Origin: Bryobacterales bacterium
GTDB taxonomy: Bacteria > Acidobacteriota > Terriglobia > Bryobacterales > Bryobacteraceae
Length of the DNA stretch: 13,365 nt
Reading direction: 5' to 3'
Assembly (NCBI GenBank): GCA_025353235.1
Contig: JANXQZ010001097.1
Coordinates: forward strand, 1 to 13,365
Shown here: one piece after another, positions 7,207 to 13,365 of the stretch
How positions within the stretch are numbered: the first letter of the stretch is position 1
Layout: each line of letters starts with the position of its first letter
Translations under genes and position numbers: made by a program
Notes under the pieces: model-generated
The model's input: the letters and a program-made list of their open reading frames with translations, nothing else
The model's database searches: none
What the model was told of the DNA's origin: nothing

Positions 7207-7989
7207 CTATCGGATTTGAGAGAAAGGCAAAGGGCGCAAGATCGCGTTGCTGATATTGGACACCAGTTCGGCGTCGCTATTGCCAGCCTTCGAACGCAGT
7301 TCTTTCCATTCCGGATCGCTGCCAAACGCGCTCCAGGCCGACTCGCGCTGCGCCAAGCTGTCGAAAGCAAGCATGTAAACCAAGTTCGGCATCTTCGCTC
7401 CCACGATTGTTTCGCCGAAGAATACCGGCCGCATCCCGAGTCGGCGAAAGATCCCGATCTCCCCCTCATTGAACATTTTTATCTTGCGAGCCAGAGTCAG
7501 GCTGTTATTCGACTCATACATCCTCAGTTCGAAGATACGAGACGCTGTGCGGCCTTCGATGGGCGGAACATCCACCGCGGGCATCGTTTCAAAACAGCGG
7601 ATCAGCGACGACTCTAGACGCTCGTAACTGAGACCTGGCAAGCCGGTGTATGTTTCCAGCGCCTTGCGATAACGGGGATCTTGAGCCTGCTTTTCGCGAA
7701 CGGCCTCCATGCCGGAAAGGCTTGGAAACTGCGCGACAGCGAGAATGAAAGGGCTCTCCGGCGCGATTACGCTGGCGAAAAATCCCAGTGGACCGGCACC
7801 CGCCCGCTGCAATGCAGGCAGAGCCTCGTGGTTCAGGAAATCACCCGTTCGCTGAATTTGATTCTCGTTGTTCGTGCGCATCTTGAGATAGCGCAATTCG
7901 AGAATGGCGCGCTTTGCCGGTTCTGCGGCCAACGATCCAGCCAGCATCGCACCCACCCCCGTTTTGGCAAATTGTCGGCGATTGATCAC
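7207..7989 (-). CDS. Tat-exported NIPSNAP-family protein
   Basis: 260 aa with a twin-arginine signal (INRRQFAKTGVGAMLAGSLA), so probably exported folded. Two NIPSNAP-like ferredoxin-fold units follow. The first begins at ILELRYLKMRT and contains the helix segment LNHEALPALQRAG. The second, clearer unit begins at IFELRMYESNN and ends with LVYMLAFDSLAQRESAWSAF and DPEWKELR, the typical closing part of the domain. NIPSNAP proteins are dimeric alpha-beta-barrel proteins related to small monooxygenase-like folds; their reaction is generally unknown. The start is GTG (GTG ATC AAT CGC), with no Shine-Dalgarno but a TATAGT hexamer 5 nt upstream. The gene lies 18 nt after the prenyltransferase stop, so read-through from that operon is also likely. 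Confidence 0.87.
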   Translation of the reverse strand: MINRRQFAKTGVGAMLAGSLAAEPAKRAILELRYLKMRTNNENQIQRTGDFLNHEALPALQRAGAGPLGFFASVIAPESPFILAVAQFPSLSGMEAVREKQAQDPRYRKALETYTGLPGLSYERLESSLIRCFETMPAVDVPPIEGRTASRIFELRMYESNNSLTLARKIKMFNEGEIGIFRRLGMRPVFFGETIVGAKMPNLVYMLAFDSLAQRESAWSAFGSDPEWKELRSKAGNSDAELVSNISNAILRPLPFSQIR

Positions 7990-7994
7990 ATTCG

Positions 7995-8000
7995 ACTATA
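7995..8000 (-). promoter_or_regulatory. -10-like TATAGT immediately before the NIPSNAP start
   Basis: TATAGT ends 5 nt before the GTG start, placing a transcription start at or one base from the start codon. No -35 is seen at 16-18 bp. The hexamer overlaps a 15-base element, TGATCATTGTTATAG (8010-7996), that matches 10 of the 14 fixed bases of the Fur box TGATAAT-N-ATTATCA; this could be chance in an AT-rich spacer. Confidence 0.4.
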
Positions 8001-8007
8001 ACAATGA

Positions 8008-8694
8008 TCAGGCGACGCCGGAGGCGACAATCGCGCCGAAGCGTCGATCTCTAGACCGGAACTCGGAGACGGCAGCGTTCAAATCCGAACCCTGAAAATC
8101 GGGCCACTTCTTTTGGGAAAAGACGAACTCCGCGTAGGCGCATTCCCAGAGGAGAAAATCGCTCAGCCGCTGCTCGCCGGCCGTGCGGATCAGCAGATCC
8201 ACATCGGGACCCAAAGCGCGGGACAAACTTTCGCGCGATGCTCCAGCTCCCAAGGTCCGCGCTGCTTCGATCACGGCATCGCGGGAGGAGTAATCCACAG
8301 CCAGCCTAAGATGCAAGCGCGACCCGCCAAGAGTGGCACGTTCCATGTCATCGATCAGCGGGATCAGAGACGAGGGCAGCCGGTCGCGCCGGCCAATCAC
8401 GCTGACGCGGATGCCGTTTGTCACGCAGCGGTCCTGCTCCTTCCGAAGATAGCCCTGGAACAGACGCATAAGCGAAGCCACCTCGTCCGACGGGCGCTTC
8501 CAGTTATCGGCCGAGAACGCATAAACCGTGAGCATGCCGACGCCGCAGGTTGGCGACGTTTCCACGATGCGGCGCAACGTTTCCACTCCGGCCCGATGCC
8601 CGGCTAACCTGGGCAGCCTTCGGGCCGTCGCCCAGCGCCCATTTCCATCCATGATGATGGCAACGTGAATTCCGTCAAGAGTACTTTGTAACAT
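8008..8694 (-). CDS. uppS: Undecaprenyl-diphosphate-synthase-family cis-prenyltransferase, short variant
   Basis: Adds isopentenyl units in cis to an allylic diphosphate to make the polyprenyl carrier used for envelope glycans. The 228-aa product has the catalytic Asp16 in [27 protein letters not shown], and the C-terminal [19 protein letters not shown] with both diphosphate-binding arginines, then AYAEF with the metal-binding Glu and WPDF. Departures from housekeeping enzymes: YGGR reads YSSR, the following linker to DLLIRT is about 14 residues shorter than in E. coli UppS, and RTGGE reads RTAGE. This resembles a second subfamily I recall from some Proteobacteria, so it may be a paralogue making a specialised carrier lipid. 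The ATG chosen gives the usual [19 protein letters not shown] start; upstream extension would run into non-conserved sequence. It lies 25 nt after the winged-helix regulator. Confidence 0.9.
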   Translation of the reverse strand: MLQSTLDGIHVAIIMDGNGRWATARRLPRLAGHRAGVETLRRIVETSPTCGVGMLTVYAFSADNWKRPSDEVASLMRLFQGYLRKEQDRCVTNGIRVSVIGRRDRLPSSLIPLIDDMERATLGGSRLHLRLAVDYSSRDAVIEAARTLGAGASRESLSRALGPDVDLLIRTAGEQRLSDFLLWECAYAEFVFSQKKWPDFQGSDLNAAVSEFRSRDRRFGAIVASGVA

Positions 8695-8701
8695 AAAGTG
8701 A
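8682..8701. promoter_or_regulatory. Operator-like inverted repeat over the uppS start codon
   Basis: TACTTTGTAACATAAAGTGA contains ACTTT and AAAGT half-sites around a 7-nt centre. It shares 14 of 20 bases with the element at 9721-9740, and every mismatch except the first base lies in the centre. The complement of the uppS ATG is at 8692-8694, inside the centre. It is proposed as a second binding site of the winged-helix regulator encoded just upstream. Confidence 0.45.
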
Positions 8702-8719
8702 GTGGAGTAAGAGAAAAAG

Positions 8720-9094
8720 CTATCGGTCCCGCATTGCATGGATCAGCGCTTCCATATGATCCAAATACTTCTCGAGGGCGCGGCGTCCCGCTTCGGTCAG
8801 TCGATATTCCGTCTTAGGCATCCGGCCCTCGAACGATTTCCGGCAGCCAATATAGTGCGCGTCCTCAAGTTTGCGAGCATGCACGCTGAGGTTGCCATCC
8901 GTGGTGTTAAGGAGTTTTTTCAACTCGTTGAACGTCAGCGATTCGTTTGCCGCGAGGGCGCTTACAATGCCTAGCCGCAGGCGTTCGTGGATCAGCCTAT
9001 CCAGATCCGAAACGGCTCCGCCAGTCCGGACAACGGGTTCCGGCTGCTCCTCCGCTGTCGAGTTGTTCTTCCGGGCAGTATTCTGTCTAGCCAC
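8720..9094 (-). CDS. Winged-helix transcriptional regulator (HTH_34-like)
   Basis: A small DNA-binding protein of 124 aa. After a polar, probably disordered N-terminal 28 residues, the winged helix runs from about 32 to 107: [18 protein letters not shown], then [30 protein letters not shown] (recognition helix near 66-78), then the wing [24 protein letters not shown]-terminal helix ([15 protein letters not shown]) probably dimerises. This arrangement is that of the MarR/ArsR-like family often called HTH_34; no metal- or ligand-binding cysteines stand out. I chose GTG 9094 because AGGAGG sits 4 nt upstream, the only strong Shine-Dalgarno in the leftward genes. It overlaps the stop of the membrane-protein gene by 8 nt. 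The TTG at 9154 has no such site. Pairing with the membrane protein suggests one controls or senses for the other. Confidence 0.85.
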   Translation of the reverse strand: MARQNTARKNNSTAEEQPEPVVRTGGAVSDLDRLIHERLRLGIVSALAANESLTFNELKKLLNTTDGNLSVHARKLEDAHYIGCRKSFEGRMPKTEYRLTEAGRRALEKYLDHMEALIHAMRDR

Positions 9095-9701
9095 CGAACC
9101 TCCTGGCGATGATGATTCCGAAAACCATATGCAAGCCGCCAAACCCCGTCGCAAGGAACGCCGTTCCCCAACTCCGGGGACAGAACAGCGCCACCGCTCC
9201 CAGAAACATGAAACAGAGTCCCATCACGGGGACGATCCGAACCGAAAACGCTCCGCCGGTTACGATTCCGGTGCCGTAGAGCAGCAGCCACATGCCAGGA
9301 ATGGCCCCTGGAAATCCAGCTTTGTAGAGGACGGCAGTCAGCAAGGCGCCTACAATCAGCGGCGGCGCGAAGCTGAGCGCAAATTTTCGAGCCGGTCCGG
9401 ATAGGAGCGAAACATGCGCCTTGTCAGCTTTGTATTTGAGCGCCGCGCCACCTGCGGCGAGTGCCAGCAAACCTCCCCAGAACCAAGTCCAGAGCCAAGC
9501 CTCCACCGTCGATTGGCGCGACGCGAGCAGAGTAGTCAACAGCGCGAATGCACCCATAGCAAATCCGCCCCAGCCTGGGACGGCGGTGAACGATCGCGCG
9601 CTCTCCATGGTCTCGCGTATGAAACGCAAGTTGTCCATAGCATGGGTATGCAGTCCGACTGCTTCCATGCTGCTAGGTCGAATGGGCTGAACGGAAGCCA
9701 T
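9087..9701 (-). CDS. Six-helix integral membrane protein of unknown function
   Basis: 204 aa. A soluble N-terminal 35 residues (ending [22 protein letters not shown]) leads into about six hydrophobic helices with few charged residues, ending [10 protein letters not shown] recognise no transport or enzyme motif. Proteins of this kind are commonly found in acidobacterial-type genomes next to the winged-helix gene that follows here, and the overlapping stop/start makes them a translationally coupled pair. The ATG at 9701 is supported by a promoter placing the transcript start on the A of the codon. An in-frame ATG at 9638 would begin at MDNLRF, which is where the conserved part starts and so is an alternative; it has no ribosome site. 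It could sense or protect against an envelope-active compound, but the sequence does not say which. Confidence 0.75.
   Translation of the reverse strand: MASVQPIRPSSMEAVGLHTHAMDNLRFIRETMESARSFTAVPGWGGFAMGAFALLTTLLASRQSTVEAWLWTWFWGGLLALAAGGAALKYKADKAHVSLLSGPARKFALSFAPPLIVGALLTAVLYKAGFPGAIPGMWLLLYGTGIVTGGAFSVRIVPVMGLCFMFLGAVALFCPRSWGTAFLATGFGGLHMVFGIIIARRFGG
9099..9104 (-). promoter_or_regulatory. Ribosome binding site that fixes the regulator start
   Basis: AGGAGG followed by TTCG and GTG. It decides for the GTG start of the winged-helix gene against the longer TTG form, and it lies inside the 3' end of the membrane-protein gene, as expected for a coupled second cistron. By contrast, the first gene of the unit has none. 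Confidence 0.7.
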
Positions 9702-9707
9702 GAGGAA

Positions 9708-9736
9708 AGTATACGGAATCCACTTTGCGTTGTAAA
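9708..9736 (-). promoter_or_regulatory. Sigma-70-like promoter of the membrane protein/regulator operon
   Basis: -35 TTTACA (9736-9731, 5 of 6), a 17-bp spacer and -10 TATACT (9713-9708, 5 of 6). The expected start, 7 nt past the -10, is base 9701, the A of the ATG. This is the best promoter in the window and predicts a leaderless transcript. Confidence 0.65.
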
Positions 9737-9746
9737 GTGAATTCCG
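9714..9746. promoter_or_regulatory. 33-bp operator-like inverted repeat filling the -35 to -10 region
   Basis: Arms 9714-9726 (CGGAATCCACTTT) and 9734-9746 pair at 12 of 13 positions around a 7-nt centre. It runs from the base next to the SplB-like stop codon to the base next to the -10 hexamer, and it contains the -35. No T-run follows and the arms are not GC-rich, so an operator fits better than a terminator. The inner CACTTTGCGTTGTAAAGTGA recurs in modified form at uppS. Autoregulation by the winged-helix protein is inferred. Confidence 0.55.
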
Positions 9747-10739
9747 CTAAAAGAGTTGGAGTTGAGGCGTTGAGTCCCAGCCTTTGGGATAGTACTCGTT
9801 CGCGCGCGGCTCCATAGAGTGGCGGGCGACAATGGCGCGAACGCGGTCGCGCAGCGTCTCAGGATAGTGTCCTTTGAGGTAAGCGCTGGCCTGATAGCGT
9901 TCCTTGTACTTACCGACTAAACGAGGGAAATTCTCCTGCAGAAATGGCAGAAAGACTTGGGCCGCGCAGGGTTTGAGGAACAGCGGCGCAGCGCTGAAAG
10001 AGGCCGCACCCGCTTCTTTCGCGGTGGCGCAGAGAGCGTTAAGGCTCGCCTGGGAATCGTTGATCAACGGCATCACCGGACTTGCGAGAACGGTAACGCG
10101 TAGGCCAGCCTCTGCCAAGCGCCGGATCGCCTCCAGGCGCAGTGTGGGGCGCGGGGCCATGGGTTCGATGAGACGCGCCAAGCTTTCGTCCAGAGTGGTG
10201 ATGGTCATATTGATTTGAATGATGTTGGCCCCTGCTACCTCGGCAAGCAAGTTAGCTTCCTGACCGATCAGATCCGACTTCGTCGTGATTCCGAGGCGGT
10301 GCCCCTTTTCTCGAGCGAAAACTTCCAAGATGGATCTGGTGACGCGGTAGCGCCGTTCAGCAGGCTGATACGGATCTGTCGCCGTACCGATCCAGATTGA
10401 CTGGCCAAGTTTCACCTTCCTTAACTCCGCGCGGAATGCTTCAGGGTGGAACTGCTTGGCAAAGATCTTGCGCTCGAACTGGAGGGGGTCGCGCAGTTCC
10501 ATGAACTCGTGGGCGTAGCGGGCGTAGCAGTATTTGCAGCCGAATTCGCAGCCGCGGTAGGGGTTGATCGTCCACACGAAAGGCATGCGTGTGCCGGAGC
10601 AGCGTCCGAGGAACTGGCGTGTCTCGATCTCGAAATAATCGACCCGTTTCTTGGCCTCCAGCAGTTCGCTTGCGGCCGCAAGTTTCGCGATTCCAATCAG
10701 CTTCGGCTCGGGAGAAGACTCGAACAGCGTCTCAGGCAC
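9747..10739 (-). CDS. SplB-like radical SAM protein
   Basis: 330 aa of the spore-photoproduct-lyase-like radical SAM family found in many non-sporulating bacteria (Rv2578c/PA0069 type); its substrate is unknown. The 4Fe-4S/SAM motif is C64-x3-C68-x2-C71 within NPYRGCEFGCKYCYARY. Other family marks are IWIGTATDPYQPAE, LGITTKSDLI, INMTITTLDESLARLIEPMAPRP and VLASPVMPLIND. The C-terminus, with YLKGHYPETLRDRV, is non-spore-former type. The start is GTG (MPETLF); an ATG two bases earlier is out of frame. It diverges from lpxB across 48 bp and is followed closely by the membrane protein/regulator unit, which has its own promoter. It is probably cytoplasmic and not functionally tied to its neighbours. 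True photoproduct repair is unproven. Confidence 0.9.
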   Translation of the reverse strand: MPETLFESSPEPKLIGIAKLAAASELLEAKKRVDYFEIETRQFLGRCSGTRMPFVWTINPYRGCEFGCKYCYARYAHEFMELRDPLQFERKIFAKQFHPEAFRAELRKVKLGQSIWIGTATDPYQPAERRYRVTRSILEVFAREKGHRLGITTKSDLIGQEANLLAEVAGANIIQINMTITTLDESLARLIEPMAPRPTLRLEAIRRLAEAGLRVTVLASPVMPLINDSQASLNALCATAKEAGAASFSAAPLFLKPCAAQVFLPFLQENFPRLVGKYKERYQASAYLKGHYPETLRDRVRAIVARHSMEPRANEYYPKGWDSTPQLQLF

Positions 10740-10744
10740 ATTTG

Positions 10745-10773
10745 ATCTTCGCCTTTTATTCGCCCTCTGTCAA
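10745..10773 (-). promoter_or_regulatory. Possible promoter of the SplB-like gene
   Basis: A perfect TTGACA at 10773-10768 is followed after 17 bp by GAAGAT (10750-10745), which matches the -10 at only 3 of 6 bases but keeps A2, A5 and T6. It ends 5 nt before the GTG start, so the transcript would be leaderless. Confidence 0.4.
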
Positions 10774-10775
10774 GT

Positions 10776-10781
10776 TAGACT
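10776..10781 (+). promoter_or_regulatory. -10-like TAGACT before lpxB
   Basis: TAGACT (4 of 6) lies 6 nt before the GTG of lpxB; no -35 and no Shine-Dalgarno are seen. The block TAGACTTAGCATGTG matches the block before the leftward TPR gene (TATACTTAGCCTATG) at 12 of 15 bases. It abuts the opposing -35 of the SplB-like gene. Confidence 0.4.
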
Positions 10782-10787
10782 TAGCAT

Positions 10788-11948
10788 GTGTCTTCGACCA
10801 TTCTGATTTCTGCGGGGGAGGCTTCTGGCGACCTCTACGCGGCGAGTCTGGTCGAAGCCCTCCGCCGCACTCATCCAGATCTAAAATTCTTCGGCTGTGC
10901 CGGACCTCGCATGCAAGCGGCGGGCGTGCAGGCAATAGTGGATTCGGCCAGCCTAGCCGTCGTCGGACTGGTGGAAGTTCTCCGGCACATTCCCCGAATC
11001 TACGCAGAATACCGCAAGCTCCTGCGCGCAGTCCGGAGCAAGCGGCCCGACGTCGCGATCCTTACTGACAGTCCGGATTTTCACCTCCGGCTCGCAAGAC
11101 AACTCAAGAAGCTGGACATCCCGGTGATCTATTTGGTAGCCCCGCAAGTTTGGGCTTGGCGGAAAGACCGCTTGCCATCAATGCGTCGCACCATTGATCG
11201 GCTGCTCTGCATCTTCCCCTTCGAGGAGCGCTTCTTCCGTGATCACGGGCTAAATGCCACCTACATCGGCCACCCCCTAACGCGCTTGCTGAAGCCCGCG
11301 CAGAATCGCAGCGACTTGAAGCGCCAATTCGGAATTGAACCCGGCATTCCGTTGATCGCTCTCCTGCCGGGGAGCCGCAAAGGCGAGGCGCTTCGGCATT
11401 TGCCCGACCTGATTGATGCAGCCGAGCGCATCCAGCAGCGCCTTCCGGCTCGGCTGATCCTGGCTCTGCCGAAGGGATTCTCATCGCGCGCGAACCTCGT
11501 CAATTTTCAGGAACGCTTTTCCCGCGCATCCATCCAAGTAGAAGAGGGCCTCACCTGGGAAATCCTTGCGTGCGCTGATCTGGCGCTCGCCGCCAGCGGT
11601 ACTGTCACAGTAGAAGCCTGTTTGCTAAACACCCCGATGGTTACGTTTTATCGCGTTAACCGGCTCAGTTGGCTGATCGGCAAACTCCTGGTGAGAGTGC
11701 CGTTCTACTCGATGGTGAATTTGATCGCGGGCCACCGGGCGGTCCCGGAGTTGATTCAAGCGGATCTGTCGGGTGAGCGGCTTGCGTCCGATGCGATCCG
11801 GTTGTTGCAAGATGGCGGCGCGTTGGCCGATATGCGGGCGGAGTTGCGTCGAGTGGCGGCTATGCTCTCCGGTCCCGAAGATCCAATAGAAGTCGCGGCT
11901 TCTTTCGTGAGAGAACTTTTAAAAGAGGAAATGGTGCATGCTTCGTAG
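10788..11948 (+). CDS. lpxB: Lipid-A-disaccharide synthase
   Basis: Cytoplasmic, membrane-associated GT19 glycosyltransferase joining UDP-2,3-diacylglucosamine and 2,3-diacylglucosamine-1-phosphate to lipid A disaccharide phosphate, a step of the Raetz pathway. The 386-aa length is normal. Motifs along the protein are ISAGEASGD near the start, LTDSPDFHLRLA, YLVAPQVWAWR, IFPFEERFF, YIGHPL, ALLPGSRKGEALRHLP and ASGTVTVEACLLNTPMV with the following YRVN, all as in active enzymes. It shows that the cell makes lipid A. The GTG start gives MSSTILISAGEASGD, the family's usual N-terminus. No other lpx gene is beside it. Its last 11 nt overlap the start of the next gene, so that gene is in the same operon. 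Confidence 0.95.
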   Translation: MSSTILISAGEASGDLYAASLVEALRRTHPDLKFFGCAGPRMQAAGVQAIVDSASLAVVGLVEVLRHIPRIYAEYRKLLRAVRSKRPDVAILTDSPDFHLRLARQLKKLDIPVIYLVAPQVWAWRKDRLPSMRRTIDRLLCIFPFEERFFRDHGLNATYIGHPLTRLLKPAQNRSDLKRQFGIEPGIPLIALLPGSRKGEALRHLPDLIDAAERIQQRLPARLILALPKGFSSRANLVNFQERFSRASIQVEEGLTWEILACADLALAASGTVTVEACLLNTPMVTFYRVNRLSWLIGKLLVRVPFYSMVNLIAGHRAVPELIQADLSGERLASDAIRLLQDGGALADMRAELRRVAAMLSGPEDPIEVAASFVRELLKEEMVHAS

Positions 11949-13365
11949 GGTTCTGGCGGCTGGATTGGCATTGGCTGGCGTCTGCGGGGCGCAGCAGGAA
12001 AGGACGCGGTCATCGCGCATTAACGTTGAAAATTACGTGATCGATGCCGACATCAATCCACGCACGCAGGCAATTGCTGCAAACGTTCAGGTTCGATTCA
12101 TCCCGCTCGACGAAAACATCACTACGGCTTCCTTCGAGTTGAATAACGCCTTGAATGTCTCGCGGATCGTGGACGATACCGGCCACCAGATCCCAGCATC
12201 GCGCTCTACGCAGGACTTCTCCATTCGACTCAATTTTCCTACGCCGCTTCAGAAAGGCAAGGCAAGCACGCTGACATTCACCTACGACGGCCGACTCGCC
12301 GGATCGGAAGATTCGCCCGTCTACGGGATCAAGTTCGCCGCCATCCACCCCGAGGGTTCGTATTTGCTTTATCCGGCACGCTGGTTCCCCGTAAACGACT
12401 ACACCGCCGATCGGTACACCGCTGACATGCGCATCAGCGTCCCAACGGGGAATCGAGTGATTTCGAGCGGGGACGAATCAGCCGATCGGGCCGCCGGCGA
12501 CAAGACAACCTATTCGTTCAAGTACACGCATGCCTCTTTCCCAGGCAGCATCGCGATTGTGAAAGACGAACCCGTAAAGGTGTCTTCGCAAGGCGTCAAC
12601 ACTACGCTGTATTTTCGAACCAAGAAATCGATGGCTAACGCTTACGGCGAAGAAGCTGGCAAGGTGATGGCTTTCCTTACCAGCACGTACGGGCCTGCGC
12701 CCAAAGCGAATTTGACCTTCATCGAGACGGAAGATGGAACCCCCAACGGGTACTCCGCGCCTGGACTCATTTTTCTCTCTCCGAAGGGGATCGGAGACCA
12801 GGTGGGGACGCGACTGCTCGCCAACCAGATGGCGCGCCAGTGGTGGGGCACGCTCGTTTCTCCCACCAGCCGGAACCATATCTGGCTGCAAAACGGAAAC
12901 GCGCGTTATGCCGAGATGCTCTATCTGGAGCATACAAACGGGCCGGCTGCGCTGAACCAAGACGTTCACGATACATACGTGGAGGCGCTGACGGTAGATA
13001 ATCCACCAGTGATCCAAGCTGGCCGACTAGAAGATTATGCTCCAGAGTATTGGGCCGTGACGGCGAGCAAGGGCGCGGCAATCCTGAACATGCTGCGCTG
13101 GGTGATTGGGGATGATTCGTTCTTCAAGTTGATGCGCACGTTTCCCGATCAGCATAGCTGGCAGTCAGTGAGCACCGAAGATTTCAAGAAAGCCGCCGAG
13201 ACGATCTCGGGCCAAAACCTGGGCTACTTCTTTATTCAGTGGATTGAATCCAGCGGAGCACCCGAGTTCAAAATGGAGTATACCGTGTTCCGGACTCAGA
13301 AAGGGTTCCGCATCATGGGCAAAATCGCTCAAGATCTGGATACGTTCCGCATGCCCGTCGACCTG
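11938..13365 (+). CDS. Secreted M1-aminopeptidase-like pseudoenzyme (partial, runs off the window)
   Basis: Open for all 476 codons to the edge, so the C-terminus is missing. It starts with a signal peptide (MLRRVLAAGLALAGVCGA) and then the N-terminal beta-domain of M1 zinc peptidases (ENYVIDADINPRTQAIAANV, YLLYPARWFPVN). The catalytic-domain scaffold is plain: GYSAPGLIFLS (271-281), QWWGTLVSP, WLQNGNARYAEMLYLE and SKGAAILNMLRWVIG. However, HExxHQWW reads NQMARQWW (296-303), the third zinc ligand in WLNEG is Asn319, and the catalytic Tyr before KGA is Ala376. It should bind no catalytic zinc and cleave nothing. The ATG overlaps lpxB by 11 nt, and AGAGGA (11924-11929) lies 8 nt upstream. The intact frame argues against decay; a binding or chaperone role in the periplasm is a guess. 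Confidence 0.88.
   Translation, partial: MLRRVLAAGLALAGVCGAQQERTRSSRINVENYVIDADINPRTQAIAANVQVRFIPLDENITTASFELNNALNVSRIVDDTGHQIPASRSTQDFSIRLNFPTPLQKGKASTLTFTYDGRLAGSEDSPVYGIKFAAIHPEGSYLLYPARWFPVNDYTADRYTADMRISVPTGNRVISSGDESADRAAGDKTTYSFKYTHASFPGSIAIVKDEPVKVSSQGVNTTLYFRTKKSMANAYGEEAGKVMAFLTSTYGPAPKANLTFIETEDGTPNGYSAPGLIFLSPKGIGDQVGTRLLANQMARQWWGTLVSPTSRNHIWLQNGNARYAEMLYLEHTNGPAALNQDVHDTYVEALTVDNPPVIQAGRLEDYAPEYWAVTASKGAAILNMLRWVIGDDSFFKLMRTFPDQHSWQSVSTEDFKKAAETISGQNLGYFFIQWIESSGAPEFKMEYTVFRTQKGFRIMGKIAQDLDTFRMPVDL

Noticed and set aside
8113..8607. 164-aa open frame antisense to uppS
   Set aside because: It lies wholly inside a recognised gene, its composition is that of an opposite-strand shadow, and no domain is visible.
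9095..9154. Longer winged-helix start at TTG 9154
   Set aside because: No ribosome site, deep overlap with the membrane-protein gene, and the GTG at 9094 has AGGAGG just upstream.
10740..10787. Small RNA or leader in the SplB-lpxB gap
   Set aside because: The 48 bp are accounted for by the opposing promoter elements, and no hairpin is visible.
11927..11936. AT-rich palindrome near CTTTTAAAAG in the end of lpxB (about 11916-11925)
   Set aside because: It lies within coding sequence for LLKE and is short enough to be chance.
12478..13017. 179-aa leftward open frame inside the M1-like gene
   Set aside because: The rightward frame is open for 476 codons with clear M1 scaffold motifs; the leftward frame shows no recognisable protein features.

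Overview
The window looks like chromosomal DNA of an acidobacterium, most like the Solibacter/Bryobacter group. That placement is inferred from the gene mix: secreted ThuA and NIPSNAP proteins, stand-alone TPR proteins, an FHA-GAF-PP2C phosphatase, and a winged-helix regulator paired with a small membrane protein. LpxB shows an outer membrane with lipid A, and heme A synthase shows aerobic respiration with an a-type heme. Genes are densely packed, no gap exceeds 300 bases, and I saw no tRNA, rRNA, mobile element, CRISPR array or phage gene.

Positions 1-3976 are read leftward: a secreted TPR protein, then a tightly packed trio of ThuA-like protein, Fur-family regulator and FHA-GAF-PP2C phosphatase. 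The last two share a TGATG stop/start. Positions 4006-7193 are read rightward: a second, larger secreted TPR protein, heme A synthase (3 nt downstream) and a secreted protein of unknown function. The two TPR genes diverge from a 29-bp gap that holds two overlapping -10 hexamers. Positions 7207-10739 are read leftward: an SplB-like radical SAM protein, then a module of six-helix membrane protein, winged-helix regulator and an unusual cis-prenyltransferase (UppS family), then a Tat-exported NIPSNAP protein. From 10788 rightward come lpxB and an M1-peptidase-like gene that runs off the window edge.

Four observations stand out. (1) The M1-like protein has lost all the catalytic positions of its family (HExxH to NQMAR, downstream Glu to Asn, catalytic Tyr to Ala) yet keeps an intact reading frame, so it is probably a secreted pseudoenzyme. 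(2) The same ACTTTG-N5-TAAAGTGA inverted repeat occurs at the promoter of the membrane protein/regulator pair and again over the start codon of the prenyltransferase gene, suggesting the operator of the encoded winged-helix protein. (3) Several genes have a -10-like hexamer 5-6 nt before the start codon and no Shine-Dalgarno sequence, which implies leaderless mRNAs. (4) The prenyltransferase is shortened and altered relative to housekeeping UppS.
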